Positions 16,788-25,781 of a stretch of DNA of 64,000 nucleotides are shown here, in pieces. The notes below the pieces were generated by a model that had not been told where the DNA came from, did not search any database, and was given only the letters and a program-made list of their open reading frames with translations. Position numbers and translations under genes: made by a program. Numbering within the stretch: position 1 is the first letter of the stretch; the number at the start of each line of letters is the position of its first letter. This DNA comes from Weissella koreensis KACC 15510. GTDB taxonomy: Bacteria > Bacillota > Bacilli > Lactobacillales > Lactobacillaceae. The DNA is taken from contig NC_015759.1 of assembly GCF_000219805.1 (NCBI RefSeq), positions 1,302,001 through 1,366,000 on the forward strand. Reading direction: 5' to 3'.

Positions 16788-19700
16788 ATGGTGCCATTAA
16801 ATGTTCGAAGTGCGTATAGTTTATTAAAAAGTCCGATGCTACCTAATGTATATACTGAATATGCTAAATATTTAGGTTATTCAGCCGTGGGTCTAGCTGA
16901 TGAACAAAATTTATATGCAATGGTTAATTTTTATCAACAAGCTAAAAAGAATGGTCTAACACCTATTTTAGGAATAACTATTGAAGCTCAAGGCTTAATC
17001 AATAAGGGCATGACTTTTCCTCTGCATGTATATGTTCAAAATGAAGCAGGTTATCAAAATTTATTGATACTAGCTAGTCAACAACGAACACAGCAAAAAG
17101 CTTTAGATTTAACAACTTTAACGCAGCAAAATCATTTATCTGGACTTTTAATTGTGATCCCACCAACAAGTGAGTTGTCACTTAATTTAATGAATGATTT
17201 TAATCAAGGGCGTCTATTAATTGATCGGTTTAAAATATTACTAAATAGCGCACAACTTTGGCTTGGAATTGATTTACAGATGGATGCTGAATTATTGAGA
17301 GCAGAAACTAAACTAAGTCAAGAAATGAATGTGCCATTACTGGCCTTTGATGAAATTAGATATGCAAAATCACAAGATCATTTTGCATATAAGGTTTTAA
17401 CCTATTTAAAAGCTGGTGAGACCATTACTAATGTGGGTGCGGCTAAAAAAGAATCAGGTGAACAAGCCTTAAGGCAAAGGGATGATTGGTACCAGTCCTA
17501 TGTTGATTCAGGACTTCAAAGCGCGGCGGATGAAACAGATGTTTTGGCAAAAAAAGTTGACTTTACATTGCCACAAAGAAAAATTGAGTTACCTCGTTTT
17601 TACGAAAGTAAGCAAGAAGCCAAACAAAAGTTATTGAAATTAACTCAATCAGGGCTTGAAAGTTTAGCGATTTCATCAATTCAATATCATCAATATCAAG
17701 AACGTTTAGAGTATGAATTGAAAATTATTGACGAGCTAGATTTTGATGATTATTTTTTAATTGTTTGGGATGTAATTAATTTTGCAAAAACCCATGAGAT
17801 TATGACTGGACCCGGGCGCGGATCGGTAGCGGGTTCTTTGGTGGCATATTGTTTAGGCATTACGGAAGTAGATCCGATTGCTTATGATCTATTGTTTGAA
17901 CGTTTTTTAAATCCTAAACGAGCACAAATGCCAGATATTGATATCGATATTCCGGATAATAAACGAGAAGTAGTCCTAGACTATTTACATACAAAATATG
18001 GGCATGATAAAATTGCGCAAATTATTACTTTTTCAACGATGGGGATGAAGCAAAGTTTACGGGATGTAGCTCGAGTGTTCGGACTTAAACCAACTGAGAT
18101 CGATAAATTAGCACGCAGCTTGCCTAAAGATGCTATTAATTTAGAAGAAGCTTATCAAAAATCACAAAGTTTCCAAAATGAAATTTTAGATCTTCCTGTT
18201 GACGGAGATTTATTGTGGAAAACAGCCTTACAGTTAACAGGAATACCGCGAAACAGTTCGTTACATGCGGCTGGAGTAGTTATTGCGAATAATCCTTTAG
18301 TGGAGTCTATTCCAGTACAATTAGGTGAGGATGGACGCTTAGTGACCCAATTAACGAAAAATCCGGTAGAGCAATTGGGTTTGTTAAAAATTGATTTTCT
18401 GGCATTATCTAATTTGAATATCTTAGCGATCGCATTGCGAGAAGTACACAAAATTGAACCAACGTTTGATTTGAAAACAATTGATTTAAATGATCCAGAA
18501 ACATTAGCTTTATTTGGCCTTGGTCAAACAAATGGTATCTTTCAGTTTGAATCAAATGGGATGAAACAAATGTTGCAGCAGATGAAACCAGATCAATTTA
18601 ATGATTTAGTTGCGGCTAATGCTCTATATCGGCCCGGTCCCATGGCCAATATTCCACATTTTATTGCGCGGAAGCATCAACAAGAAATGATTCCTAAAAT
18701 TGCGGAAACTATTGATCAACTATTAGCACCAACTTATGGGGTAATTGTGTATCAAGAACAGGTGATGCGCGTTGCCGAAGAATTTGCTGGATTTAGTTTG
18801 GCTGAAGCCGATTTGTTACGTCGTGCAATTTCTAAAAAAGATACCATTCAGATGGAAAAAGTTAAGAAACAATTTTTGACAGGAGCTCAAAAACTGGGTC
18901 AATCTGATTTAGTAGCTGAAGAAGTCTATCAATATATTGAACGATTTGGATCATACGGATTTAATAAATCGCATGCGGTTGCATATTCTAAATTAGCTTT
19001 TGAATTGGCCTTTTTAAAGGTACATTATCCGTTGGCTTTTTATAAAGCAGTCTTGAACTTAGAAATTAGTAATCAAGATAAGGTGCGTATTTATATAAAT
19101 GAGGCTCGAATGCGGGGCGTTAAAGTTTTAGGACCGCAAATTAATCAGAGCTTTTCTGGTTACTCCGTGACAAATGATTATTTACAGATGGGTCTAGCTA
19201 GCATTAAAGGTTTGCGTAAGGATTTTCGTGATCATTTAATTTTTTCACGTCAAACGAATGGACCATTTAAGAACTTGGGTGATTTATTATTACGAATTGA
19301 TCAACCTTTTCGGCAAATGAAATTTTTGGAACCCTTGATTATGGCGGGAGGGTTAGATGCTTTACAACCCAATCGAAGGATGGTAAGTTTCATCTTACCT
19401 GGATATTTAGATGCAGTACAACTGGCTGGTAATTCATTGGATTTATTGAATAGATTGAAACCTAAACAAGTAGTAATGGATGATTATACGAAAATCGAAA
19501 AATTAAATCAAGAATTTGCAGTTCTTGGAATTTATTTAAGTGGGCATCCTTTGGAAAAAATTATTCAAGAAGTTGATTCTAGTGTTTATACCAATGTAAG
19601 TGAGTTGATAGCAGGTCAAAATGGGGTGAAACTTATTTTGATGATCGATAAGGTTAAAGTAATTCGGACTAAAAAAGGAACTCAGATGGCATTTGTTGAT

Positions 19701-20159
19701 ACAACGGATTTAACAGGAAAGTTATCATTAACCGTTTTTCCAAAACAATATCAGCAATATCAGACTCATTTAGTTAACGGCGGATTGATTGCTGTTTATG
19801 GAAATGTGGAGTATCAAAGAAATCAAATTGACTTACAAGTTGTGGTTGATCAAATGATCCCAGCCAATAGTTTGATTCAAAATGATAAGCAAGCAGGGGT
19901 TGAGAAAATTAGTCAAGGAATTTGGTATATTCGGCCCCATGTTTGGCCAATTCCAGAAGCAAGACTTAAAAATCTTGCTCAAATTGCACAAAATCATCCA
20001 GGGGCGAACGTAGTAATATTAATAAATCCTAAAAATAAAAAACAGGCCCTTAAATTATCTAGTGGTTATCAATTATCAGCTGGGCTTGAAGTAGAACAAA
20101 AATTAGTTCGAATTTTTGGGCAACAAAATATTTCATTTAAAGCAGTGAAGGTTGATTAA
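16788..20159 (+). CDS. dnaE: DNA polymerase III alpha subunit (DnaE type)
   Basis: 1123 residues. N-terminal PHP domain (VRSAYSLLKSPM start, but without the full set of metal-binding histidines), then the C-family polymerase core with the catalytic PDIDIDIPD aspartates (about 383-391), MTGPGRGSVAGS, a finger/helix-hairpin-helix region and a C-terminal OB fold (about 960-1050). In Firmicutes DnaE works with PolC at the fork, extending primers. The proofreading exonuclease is absent, as usual. Start ATG 16788 after AAAGGGGGG. A probable promoter lies near 16740-16760. Confidence 0.95.
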   Translation: MVPLNVRSAYSLLKSPMLPNVYTEYAKYLGYSAVGLADEQNLYAMVNFYQQAKKNGLTPILGITIEAQGLINKGMTFPLHVYVQNEAGYQNLLILASQQRTQQKALDLTTLTQQNHLSGLLIVIPPTSELSLNLMNDFNQGRLLIDRFKILLNSAQLWLGIDLQMDAELLRAETKLSQEMNVPLLAFDEIRYAKSQDHFAYKVLTYLKAGETITNVGAAKKESGEQALRQRDDWYQSYVDSGLQSAADETDVLAKKVDFTLPQRKIELPRFYESKQEAKQKLLKLTQSGLESLAISSIQYHQYQERLEYELKIIDELDFDDYFLIVWDVINFAKTHEIMTGPGRGSVAGSLVAYCLGITEVDPIAYDLLFERFLNPKRAQMPDIDIDIPDNKREVVLDYLHTKYGHDKIAQIITFSTMGMKQSLRDVARVFGLKPTEIDKLARSLPKDAINLEEAYQKSQSFQNEILDLPVDGDLLWKTALQLTGIPRNSSLHAAGVVIANNPLVESIPVQLGEDGRLVTQLTKNPVEQLGLLKIDFLALSNLNILAIALREVHKIEPTFDLKTIDLNDPETLALFGLGQTNGIFQFESNGMKQMLQQMKPDQFNDLVAANALYRPGPMANIPHFIARKHQQEMIPKIAETIDQLLAPTYGVIVYQEQVMRVAEEFAGFSLAEADLLRRAISKKDTIQMEKVKKQFLTGAQKLGQSDLVAEEVYQYIERFGSYGFNKSHAVAYSKLAFELAFLKVHYPLAFYKAVLNLEISNQDKVRIYINEARMRGVKVLGPQINQSFSGYSVTNDYLQMGLASIKGLRKDFRDHLIFSRQTNGPFKNLGDLLLRIDQPFRQMKFLEPLIMAGGLDALQPNRRMVSFILPGYLDAVQLAGNSLDLLNRLKPKQVVMDDYTKIEKLNQEFAVLGIYLSGHPLEKIIQEVDSSVYTNVSELIAGQNGVKLILMIDKVKVIRTKKGTQMAFVDTTDLTGKLSLTVFPKQYQQYQTHLVNGGLIAVYGNVEYQRNQIDLQVVVDQMIPANSLIQNDKQAGVEKISQGIWYIRPHVWPIPEARLKNLAQIAQNHPGANVVILINPKNKKQALKLSSGYQLSAGLEVEQKLVRIFGQQNISFKAVKVD

Positions 20160-20185
20160 CATAAACCAATTTGCAATGATCTTTA

Positions 20186-20212
20186 TAGGTTCAAATAGGT
20201 TTGAATCTTTAA
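20186..20212 (+). terminator. Weak terminator-like hairpin after dnaE
   Basis: 8-bp stem (20188-20195 with 20200-20207), 4-nt loop, followed only by TTTAAT. Confidence 0.35.
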
Positions 20213-20508
20213 TCCGTTATATTTATTAAGTTGACTTTCAAAATGTTTACAAATTGTTGAAAGAGGCCTTAGTCAAGATATAAGAAATGATTTTAAGACG
20301 AAGTTTTTTTGTTTTAAAAGAACAGATCCAACGAGTCTTGATATAAATTTGTAGTATTATAAAAATTATTAATTAGGATTGGTTTTTAAACGTTGCAGGT
20401 CGTGGTTTGTCAGGTAGCTTATTTTTAGTTACAATGATATTATCAAAACCGATTAAATGCTGCGGGTGAAAATCCCTATCGGCAATCAATCGAGAAATCA
20501 GGTTTAAT
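20213..20508 (+). promoter_or_regulatory. Leader region of relA with structured sequence
   Basis: No gene is visible. Two features stand out. CTTTCAA and TTGAAAG (about 20234-20263) form an inverted repeat. Near the start codon, CCGAT (20449-20453) pairs with ATCGG (20478-20482) around an inner GGG/CCC hairpin (20464-20476). The transcript start is not evident, although TTGATA at about 20338 could be a -35. The relA SD is weak (CAGG), so the hairpin might influence translation. Confidence 0.4.
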
Positions 20509-22743
20509 ATGACAGAAGCAAAAGTATATACACAAACAGAAGTACATGATATTTACACTAGCTATATGAATGCAAATCATGTTGCCGTAGTAGATCGTGC
20601 CTTTGAGTATGCCAACGGACTACATAAAGAACAACGACGACGGTCTGGCGAACCATATATTATTCATCCCATTCAAGTGGCAGGGATTTTAGCTGATTTA
20701 CATATGGATCCGGATACAGTTATTGCTGGTTATTTACATGATGTTGTAGAGGATACGCCTGCTGAATTAGAGGATATTGTGGACCGGTTTGGGGAAGATG
20801 TCGCAGCCATTGTTGATGGTGTTTCGAAAATTTCTAAAATAGAATATAAATCTGATTCAGAACGTTTAGCAGAAAATCATCGTAAGTTGCTCTTGGCGAT
20901 GTCCCATGACATTCGTGTAATTTTTGTTAAATTGGCTGACCGGTTGCATAATATTCGAACGTTGGATGCTTTGAACCCAGCAAAACAAAAGCGTATTGCA
21001 GGGGAAACTTTGGAAATCTATGCACCATTAGCTGATCGTTTAGGAATTATGACAATTAAATGGGAATTAGAAGATACTTCTCTTCGTTATCTAGATTATG
21101 AAGCATATCATGCTATTGCACAGGACATGCAGCTTCGTCGAAATGAACGCTTAGAGATTGTTGCAACGGCTGTTGATGAAATTAAGGTTACAATTGATAA
21201 TTTGAAATTGAAGAATGTTTCAGTTTACGGAAGACCTAAACATATTTATTCTATTTACCGTAAGATGCAAAAGAAACAAAAAGCATTTGAAGAAATTTAT
21301 GATTTGTTGGCAATTCGAGTTATTGTAAATTCAATTGGAGACTGTTATGCCGTTTTAGGGGCAATTCATTCCCATTGGACACCGATGCCTGGTAGATTTA
21401 AGGATTATATTGCTTTGCCTAAAGCGAATGGGTATCAATCTCTTCATACTTCTGTAATTGGTCCTGAAGGTCGTCCGTTGGAAATTCAAATCAGAACACA
21501 TGATATGCATGAGGTGGCTGAATTTGGTGTAGCAGCTCACTGGGCTTATAAAGAAGGTAAGTTCGATGGAGCAGATGTTCAAAATTCAGATCAACAACAA
21601 TTAAATATGATTCAAAGCATTTTAGAATTACAAACAGAGTCGAAAGATTCTGGTGATTTCATGGAAACAGTCAAAAGTGATCTTTTCACAGATCGAGTCT
21701 ATGCGTTTACACCTTTAGGCGATGTAGTTGAACTGACCCAAGGGGCGGGTCCATTAGATATGGCTTATTCGATTCACACAAAGGTTGGAAATTCTACAAC
21801 TGGAGCAAAAGTAAATGGTAAGATTGTTCCTTTAGATTATGAAATTAAGACGGGTGATATTGTTGAAATCATTACTAGTGCAATAGCTAAGCCGAATCGT
21901 GATTGGCTTAAATTAGTTAAGACGCGAAGAGCACGTAATAAAATACGACAATATTTTAAAAAGCAAAACCATTCAGAAAATTCAATTGCTGGAAAACAGG
22001 AATTGATGAATTATTTAATTTCTCAAGGATATAATCTCGATGAATTAATAACAAATAAAAATACTGAACAAGTGATGGAACGTCTACATTATCAATCAAT
22101 CGGAGATATGTATGCAGCGATTGGCTACGGTGATCAATCAGTCCAAGGGGTGACGAATAAGTTAACAGAAGACCTCCGCAAACGAATGGAAGAACAACGC
22201 TTGTCTGAAGAGGAAGCTTTGGTCTTTGAACAACATGAAACAGTTGCAAAAGATGAAGAAGATCATAAAACTAAGCATCATCATGGTGATGATCCAATTG
22301 TGATTCAAGGGATTGATTCAATGCTTGTACGCTTAGGGCGCTGCTGTACGCCTGTTCCAGGAGATGATGTTGTTGGATATATTACCAAGGGTCGAGGTGT
22401 TTCGGTACATCGAGTGGGTTGCCCTAATTTAGCAAGTGAAGCTGAATTAAGTCAACGATTGGTTGATGTCAAATGGGATGAAGACTCAGATAATAGTAAA
22501 CGTGAATATGTAACAGATCTAGTGGTAACTGGAGAAAGTCGAGCACGCTTGTTGAATGACGTTATCAGAATGATCGGAAACCATGCACAGACCTTGAATT
22601 CAATTAATGGTCGGGTTGATGGTAACAATCAAGCGATTATATCGTTGACGGTTGAGGTGCACAACTTAGCTCAATTAGAACGGGTGATGGATTCGATTAA
22701 AAATGTTAAGGATGTTAGTTCCGTTAAAAGGGCATTTAAGTAA
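20509..22743 (+). CDS. relA: Bifunctional (p)ppGpp synthetase/hydrolase (RSH)
   Basis: 744 residues. Makes and degrades (p)ppGpp in the stringent response, on ribosomes and in the cytoplasm. Domains: HD hydrolase (about 25-180; IIHPIQVAGIL, YLHDVVEDT and the second DRLHNIRT motif intact), synthetase (about 235-350; GRPKHIYSIYRKM, LPKANGYQSLHT), TGS (about 390-455), a zinc-finger/helical region (CCTPVPGD), ACT (about 670-744). Motifs for both activities are present, so it should be bifunctional. Start ATG 20509 has a weak SD and a structured leader. Confidence 0.95.
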   Translation: MTEAKVYTQTEVHDIYTSYMNANHVAVVDRAFEYANGLHKEQRRRSGEPYIIHPIQVAGILADLHMDPDTVIAGYLHDVVEDTPAELEDIVDRFGEDVAAIVDGVSKISKIEYKSDSERLAENHRKLLLAMSHDIRVIFVKLADRLHNIRTLDALNPAKQKRIAGETLEIYAPLADRLGIMTIKWELEDTSLRYLDYEAYHAIAQDMQLRRNERLEIVATAVDEIKVTIDNLKLKNVSVYGRPKHIYSIYRKMQKKQKAFEEIYDLLAIRVIVNSIGDCYAVLGAIHSHWTPMPGRFKDYIALPKANGYQSLHTSVIGPEGRPLEIQIRTHDMHEVAEFGVAAHWAYKEGKFDGADVQNSDQQQLNMIQSILELQTESKDSGDFMETVKSDLFTDRVYAFTPLGDVVELTQGAGPLDMAYSIHTKVGNSTTGAKVNGKIVPLDYEIKTGDIVEIITSAIAKPNRDWLKLVKTRRARNKIRQYFKKQNHSENSIAGKQELMNYLISQGYNLDELITNKNTEQVMERLHYQSIGDMYAAIGYGDQSVQGVTNKLTEDLRKRMEEQRLSEEEALVFEQHETVAKDEEDHKTKHHHGDDPIVIQGIDSMLVRLGRCCTPVPGDDVVGYITKGRGVSVHRVGCPNLASEAELSQRLVDVKWDEDSDNSKREYVTDLVVTGESRARLLNDVIRMIGNHAQTLNSINGRVDGNNQAIISLTVEVHNLAQLERVMDSIKNVKDVSSVKRAFK

Positions 22744-22814
22744 GTTAAAATAGTATTACGCTGATACGTGAATCAAAAATAAAAATGGTTCGCGAAATTT
22801 TTGATGATATTCAA

Positions 22815-22852
22815 AGAAGATTGGGGTTTTATTTATCCTGGTCTCTTTTTTT
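22815..22852 (+). terminator. Terminator of relA
   Basis: Stem GATTGGG/CCTGGTC (22819-22825 with 22837-22843, G-U pairs included), followed by a T run to 22852. Confidence 0.6.
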
Positions 22853-23090
22853 ATGGGCTTTAAATTATAAAAAAAGAGATTTAATTTATATTTTAAAATA
22901 TTTTTGCATGATTAAAAAAATCATAGTATTCAATATTTAAGGCTTTCTTTAAGTTTTAAGTGTTGTAATAGGGCTGTTATAACAGGTAATTTTGAGACTA
23001 AATATTAATATTTGATGAAAAATTACGTCATTAAATGCCTCAATTTATCAAAATATCGTGAATTTTGGTAATATAAGTGAACAAATTCTT
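22853..23090. other. AT-rich intergenic region after relA
   Basis: No open frame with a plausible start and SD and no clear repeat was seen; it ends in the promoter at 23091. Confidence 0.5.
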
Positions 23091-23119
23091 TTGACAGTCG
23101 TAATTTAAGCATGTTAATC
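23091..23119 (+). promoter_or_regulatory. Promoter of the RelB/DinJ-like gene
   Basis: Consensus -35 TTGACA (23091-23096), 17-bp spacer, -10-like TTAATC (23114-23119), 45 nt before the ATG. Confidence 0.55.
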
Positions 23120-23163
23120 TAATAACACATTTGAAATTTATATAAAAACGAGAGGAAGAACTT

Positions 23164-23337
23164 ATGGCAGAAAAATTAATTCAATTAAGAGTTGAAGAGG
23201 GTGTTAAAGACGCCGCTGATGAAATTTTTAAGACACAAGGGCTAACTACCCAAACAGCAATTAAAATTTTCCTAACGCAAGTTGCCAATACTGGTGACTC
23301 ACCATTTTCAAACTTGTTCACAAAAAAAGAACAATAA
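23164..23337 (+). CDS. Orphan RelB/DinJ-family antitoxin-like protein
   Basis: 57 residues, too small for many gene finders. The opening KLIQLRVEEGVKDAADEIFK and GLTTQTAIKIFLTQVA fit the ribbon-helix-helix DNA-binding N-terminus of RelB/DinJ antitoxins; the short tail (SPFSNLF) resembles the start of the toxin-wrapping region and is then cut short. SD AGAGGAAG before ATG 23164, its own TTGACA promoter and its own terminator make it a credible single-gene unit. No RelE/YafQ-type toxin frame lies on either side. It may be a surviving antitoxin, an anti-addiction factor or a stand-alone regulator. Confidence 0.75.
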   Translation: MAEKLIQLRVEEGVKDAADEIFKTQGLTTQTAIKIFLTQVANTGDSPFSNLFTKKEQ

Positions 23338-23360
23338 AAATTTAATTAAAGAATGACTTA

Positions 23361-23416
23361 AAAAAGACGTGGTTTTTAAAGCTTTTTAGCAATTAATAAC
23401 AATCACGTCTTTTTTT
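23361..23416 (+). terminator. Terminator of the RelB/DinJ-like gene
   Basis: AAAAAGACGTG (from 23361) pairs with CACGTCTTTTT (from 23404) around a long AT-rich loop; a seven-T run follows. Confidence 0.75.
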
Positions 23417-23523
23417 ATGGCATAATAGAGTTTAACCTTAAGAACCAGATGGATTTAAGTTAGTAGACGAATTATGTAATTTGGTTACACGATTTAAATA
23501 ATAAATTAATGAGAGAGTTTAAG

Positions 23524-24417
23524 ATGGAAAAAAAAGTCGGTATAATTATTACAGCTAAAGTAACTGATGAAAATGAGCAATCTTTCTTTGCACAAATTGA
23601 TGGAGTTACTTATGAAATTGATAAAAGTGAGCTTCAAAAGCCCCTCCATATCGGGGGATTAGTGACTGGCTTTGCTTATGAAAACCAATCTAATCAGCTT
23701 CAAATTACCAAAAACATTCCAGATGTTCGTTTGGGACATTATGCTTTTGGAACGGTCACTGATGTAAGACGAGACCTTGGGGTGTTCGTGGATATAGGAT
23801 TGCCAAATAAGGACTTAGTGGTTTCTTTGGATGAATTACCTACAATTAAAGAATTATGGCCACAACGTGGGGATCGACTCATGATTACTCTACGGATCGA
23901 TAATAAAGATCGTTTATGGGGTGAGTTGGCCACTAATGAAATTTTGAATGCAGTTCGAATTCCAGCTAAGACCAGTATGAAAGGCCAAAAGCATGTAAAG
24001 GCAACGGTCTATCGTTTGAAGATGGTAGGAACTTTGGTCTTAACAGAAGATTTTAATATGGGATTTATCCATCCTAGTGAACGTTATCATGAACCACGGA
24101 TGGGTGAACAGCTGGATACACGAGTCATTGGAGTAAGACCTGATGGAATTTTGAACCTATCATTAAAACCAATGGCTTATCAAGCTATTGATGGAGATGC
24201 CAAAATGATATTGACACTTCTACAACGATCACGGACAGGGCGTTTGCCATACAATGATAAATCTGAACCAGAGTCAATCACAAATTATTTTGGGATGTCA
24301 AAGGGGCAGTTCAAGCGGGCTTTAGGTCACTTATATAAAGAACATCTGATTCAACAAGATGAAGAAGGAATTTTATTAGTAGTTGATCAATCGACTAATG
24401 ATGAACAAGAAGATTAA
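23524..24417 (+). CDS. cvfB: CvfB-like S1 RNA-binding protein
   Basis: 297 residues. Tandem S1-type OB folds (about 1-70, 70-140 with GTVTDVRRDLGVFVDIGLPNKDLVV, 150-215) and a C-terminal winged helix (about 220-285; ITNYFGMSKGQFKRALGHLYKE). This is the layout of CvfB/YitL, a conserved RNA-binding regulator that affects virulence factors in staphylococci. ATG 23524 is preferred to ATG 23509 because GAGAG between them serves as SD. Probably co-transcribed with ribT and rluB. Confidence 0.85.
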   Translation: MEKKVGIIITAKVTDENEQSFFAQIDGVTYEIDKSELQKPLHIGGLVTGFAYENQSNQLQITKNIPDVRLGHYAFGTVTDVRRDLGVFVDIGLPNKDLVVSLDELPTIKELWPQRGDRLMITLRIDNKDRLWGELATNEILNAVRIPAKTSMKGQKHVKATVYRLKMVGTLVLTEDFNMGFIHPSERYHEPRMGEQLDTRVIGVRPDGILNLSLKPMAYQAIDGDAKMILTLLQRSRTGRLPYNDKSEPESITNYFGMSKGQFKRALGHLYKEHLIQQDEEGILLVVDQSTNDEQED

Positions 24418-24452
24418 AATAATTTGTCAATTAAGATGAGGAGAGCAACAGC

Positions 24453-24842
24453 ATGTTAGTGATGGTTTCAGAAACGCAACCTAAAATTGCGATGGGACTG
24501 ATGTCACATGTTGATAATCTACCAACTTTTGTGGAGATCCAACGTGAAGTGAATTGGTACCATGCTAATTCGAATAGACATTTAATGTTATGGAAAGATC
24601 CAAAAACAAGACATTTCACAGCGGTTATCGGCGTTGAAGAAATGGAAGAAATTCTAATTTTGCAGCTCGTGGCATTTAGCCCAGAAGTCGTAAACTATGA
24701 ACGTAAATTAGTTGGTGGTGAAATTTACACGGCATTAACTAATTGGTTTCCTAATACTATTTTAATGGGTACTATTCGTACACAAAAGATCTTAAATAAA
24801 TGGCAAAAACAACAATTATCAGATTTAGATTTATCTGATTAG
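24453..24842 (+). CDS. ribT: RibT-like GNAT-type protein
   Basis: 129 residues. The sequence follows the RibT pattern of Bacilli: KIAMGLMSHV, a Leu-Trp-Lys-Asp strand (LMLWKD), AVIGVEEME, then LVAFSPEV at the place of the acetyl-CoA site. In Bacillus RibT is a predicted N-acetyltransferase encoded near riboflavin genes; in lactobacilli it precedes scpA-scpB-rluB. Here the canonical Arg/Gln-X-X-Gly-X-Gly/Ala loop is not obvious (ERKLVGGEIYTAL), so catalysis is uncertain. SD GGAGAG before ATG 24453; rluB follows 13 nt later. Confidence 0.7.
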   Translation: MLVMVSETQPKIAMGLMSHVDNLPTFVEIQREVNWYHANSNRHLMLWKDPKTRHFTAVIGVEEMEEILILQLVAFSPEVVNYERKLVGGEIYTALTNWFPNTILMGTIRTQKILNKWQKQQLSDLDLSD

Positions 24843-24855
24843 AAGTGAGGATTAA

Positions 24856-25602
24856 ATGGCAGAAAGATTACAAAAGGTAATGGCACAAGCTGGTGTTGCT
24901 TCAAGACGAGCCTCTGAAAAGCTTATTGCTGAAGGACATGTTACCGTTAATGGAAAGACCGTGACTGAATTAGGAACACGCGTAGAACCAGGTAATAAGA
25001 TTGAAGTCGATGGTAGTCCCATTGAAGGCTCTGAAAAATTGGTTTATTATCTCTTAAATAAGCCACGTGGTGTTGTCACTACGGCTTCAGATGAAAAGGG
25101 ACGGACTACTGTTATTGATGTTTTAGATGAAGTCAAAGAACGAGTTTACCCTGTAGGAAGACTGGATTATGACACCACCGGAGCTCTGTTACTAACTAAT
25201 GATGGGGAATTGGCGAACCAATTAATGCACCCGCGTTATAAAATAGATAAGGTTTATGTGGCTAAAGTAAAAGGTGTACCCACTAATGACGAATTGAAAG
25301 CACTACGACTAGGTGTGGTTGTAGATGGTAAGAAAACTGCCGAGGCGCGTGCTGATATTCTTCGTACTGATCGAAAAAAAGGTACTTCAACAATTCAGTT
25401 AACAATTCATGAGGGCCGTTATCACCAGGTCAAAGAAATGTTAAAAACAGTTGGGCATCCGGTTATTAAGTTACATCGTGAACGTTATGGAATGTTAGAA
25501 GTCACTGATTTAGCATCAGGTGAATATCGAGCACTTCGACATGACGAAGTACAATATCTTAAAAACGGACGGCAAATGCGGAAGAGTTCAGGTCGCTTGT
25601 AA
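24856..25602 (+). CDS. rluB: 23S rRNA pseudouridine synthase RluB-type
   Basis: 248 residues. S4 RNA-binding domain (about 2-60; LQKVMAQAGVASRRASEKLI), then an RsuA/RluB catalytic domain with the nucleophilic Asp in GRLDYDTTGALLLTNDG (about 103), and KVYVAKVKG and EGRYHQVKEM motifs. Converts a uridine of 23S rRNA to pseudouridine. Start ATG 24856, SD GTGAGG. It directly follows ribT; the scpA/scpB genes that usually separate them are missing here. Confidence 0.93.
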   Translation: MAERLQKVMAQAGVASRRASEKLIAEGHVTVNGKTVTELGTRVEPGNKIEVDGSPIEGSEKLVYYLLNKPRGVVTTASDEKGRTTVIDVLDEVKERVYPVGRLDYDTTGALLLTNDGELANQLMHPRYKIDKVYVAKVKGVPTNDELKALRLGVVVDGKKTAEARADILRTDRKKGTSTIQLTIHEGRYHQVKEMLKTVGHPVIKLHRERYGMLEVTDLASGEYRALRHDEVQYLKNGRQMRKSSGRL

Positions 25603-25618
25603 TACTTTAACGGATTTG

Positions 25619-25657
25619 TAGCTATTATTTCAGATAATAGGTATAGATCTTTTTTTA
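25619..25657 (+). terminator. Terminator of rluB
   Basis: CTATTAT (25622-25628) pairs with ATAATAG (25634-25640); a T-rich stretch starts about ten bases later, so it is a modest signal. Confidence 0.5.
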
Positions 25658-25781
25658 TTTGAGGAATGTATTTATTTAACAAAAACAATAGCTAATAAAG
25701 AAGTATAACGGTATATTTGATAAGGACAAATTAGTTGTTGCTAATTTATTAAGTAATTCCATGAAGAGAGGGGCAGATTGA

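Noticed and set aside
20449..20482. FMN riboswitch upstream of relA
   Set aside because: Only the first-helix-like fragment is present. The remaining conserved helices are missing and relA is not a riboflavin gene.
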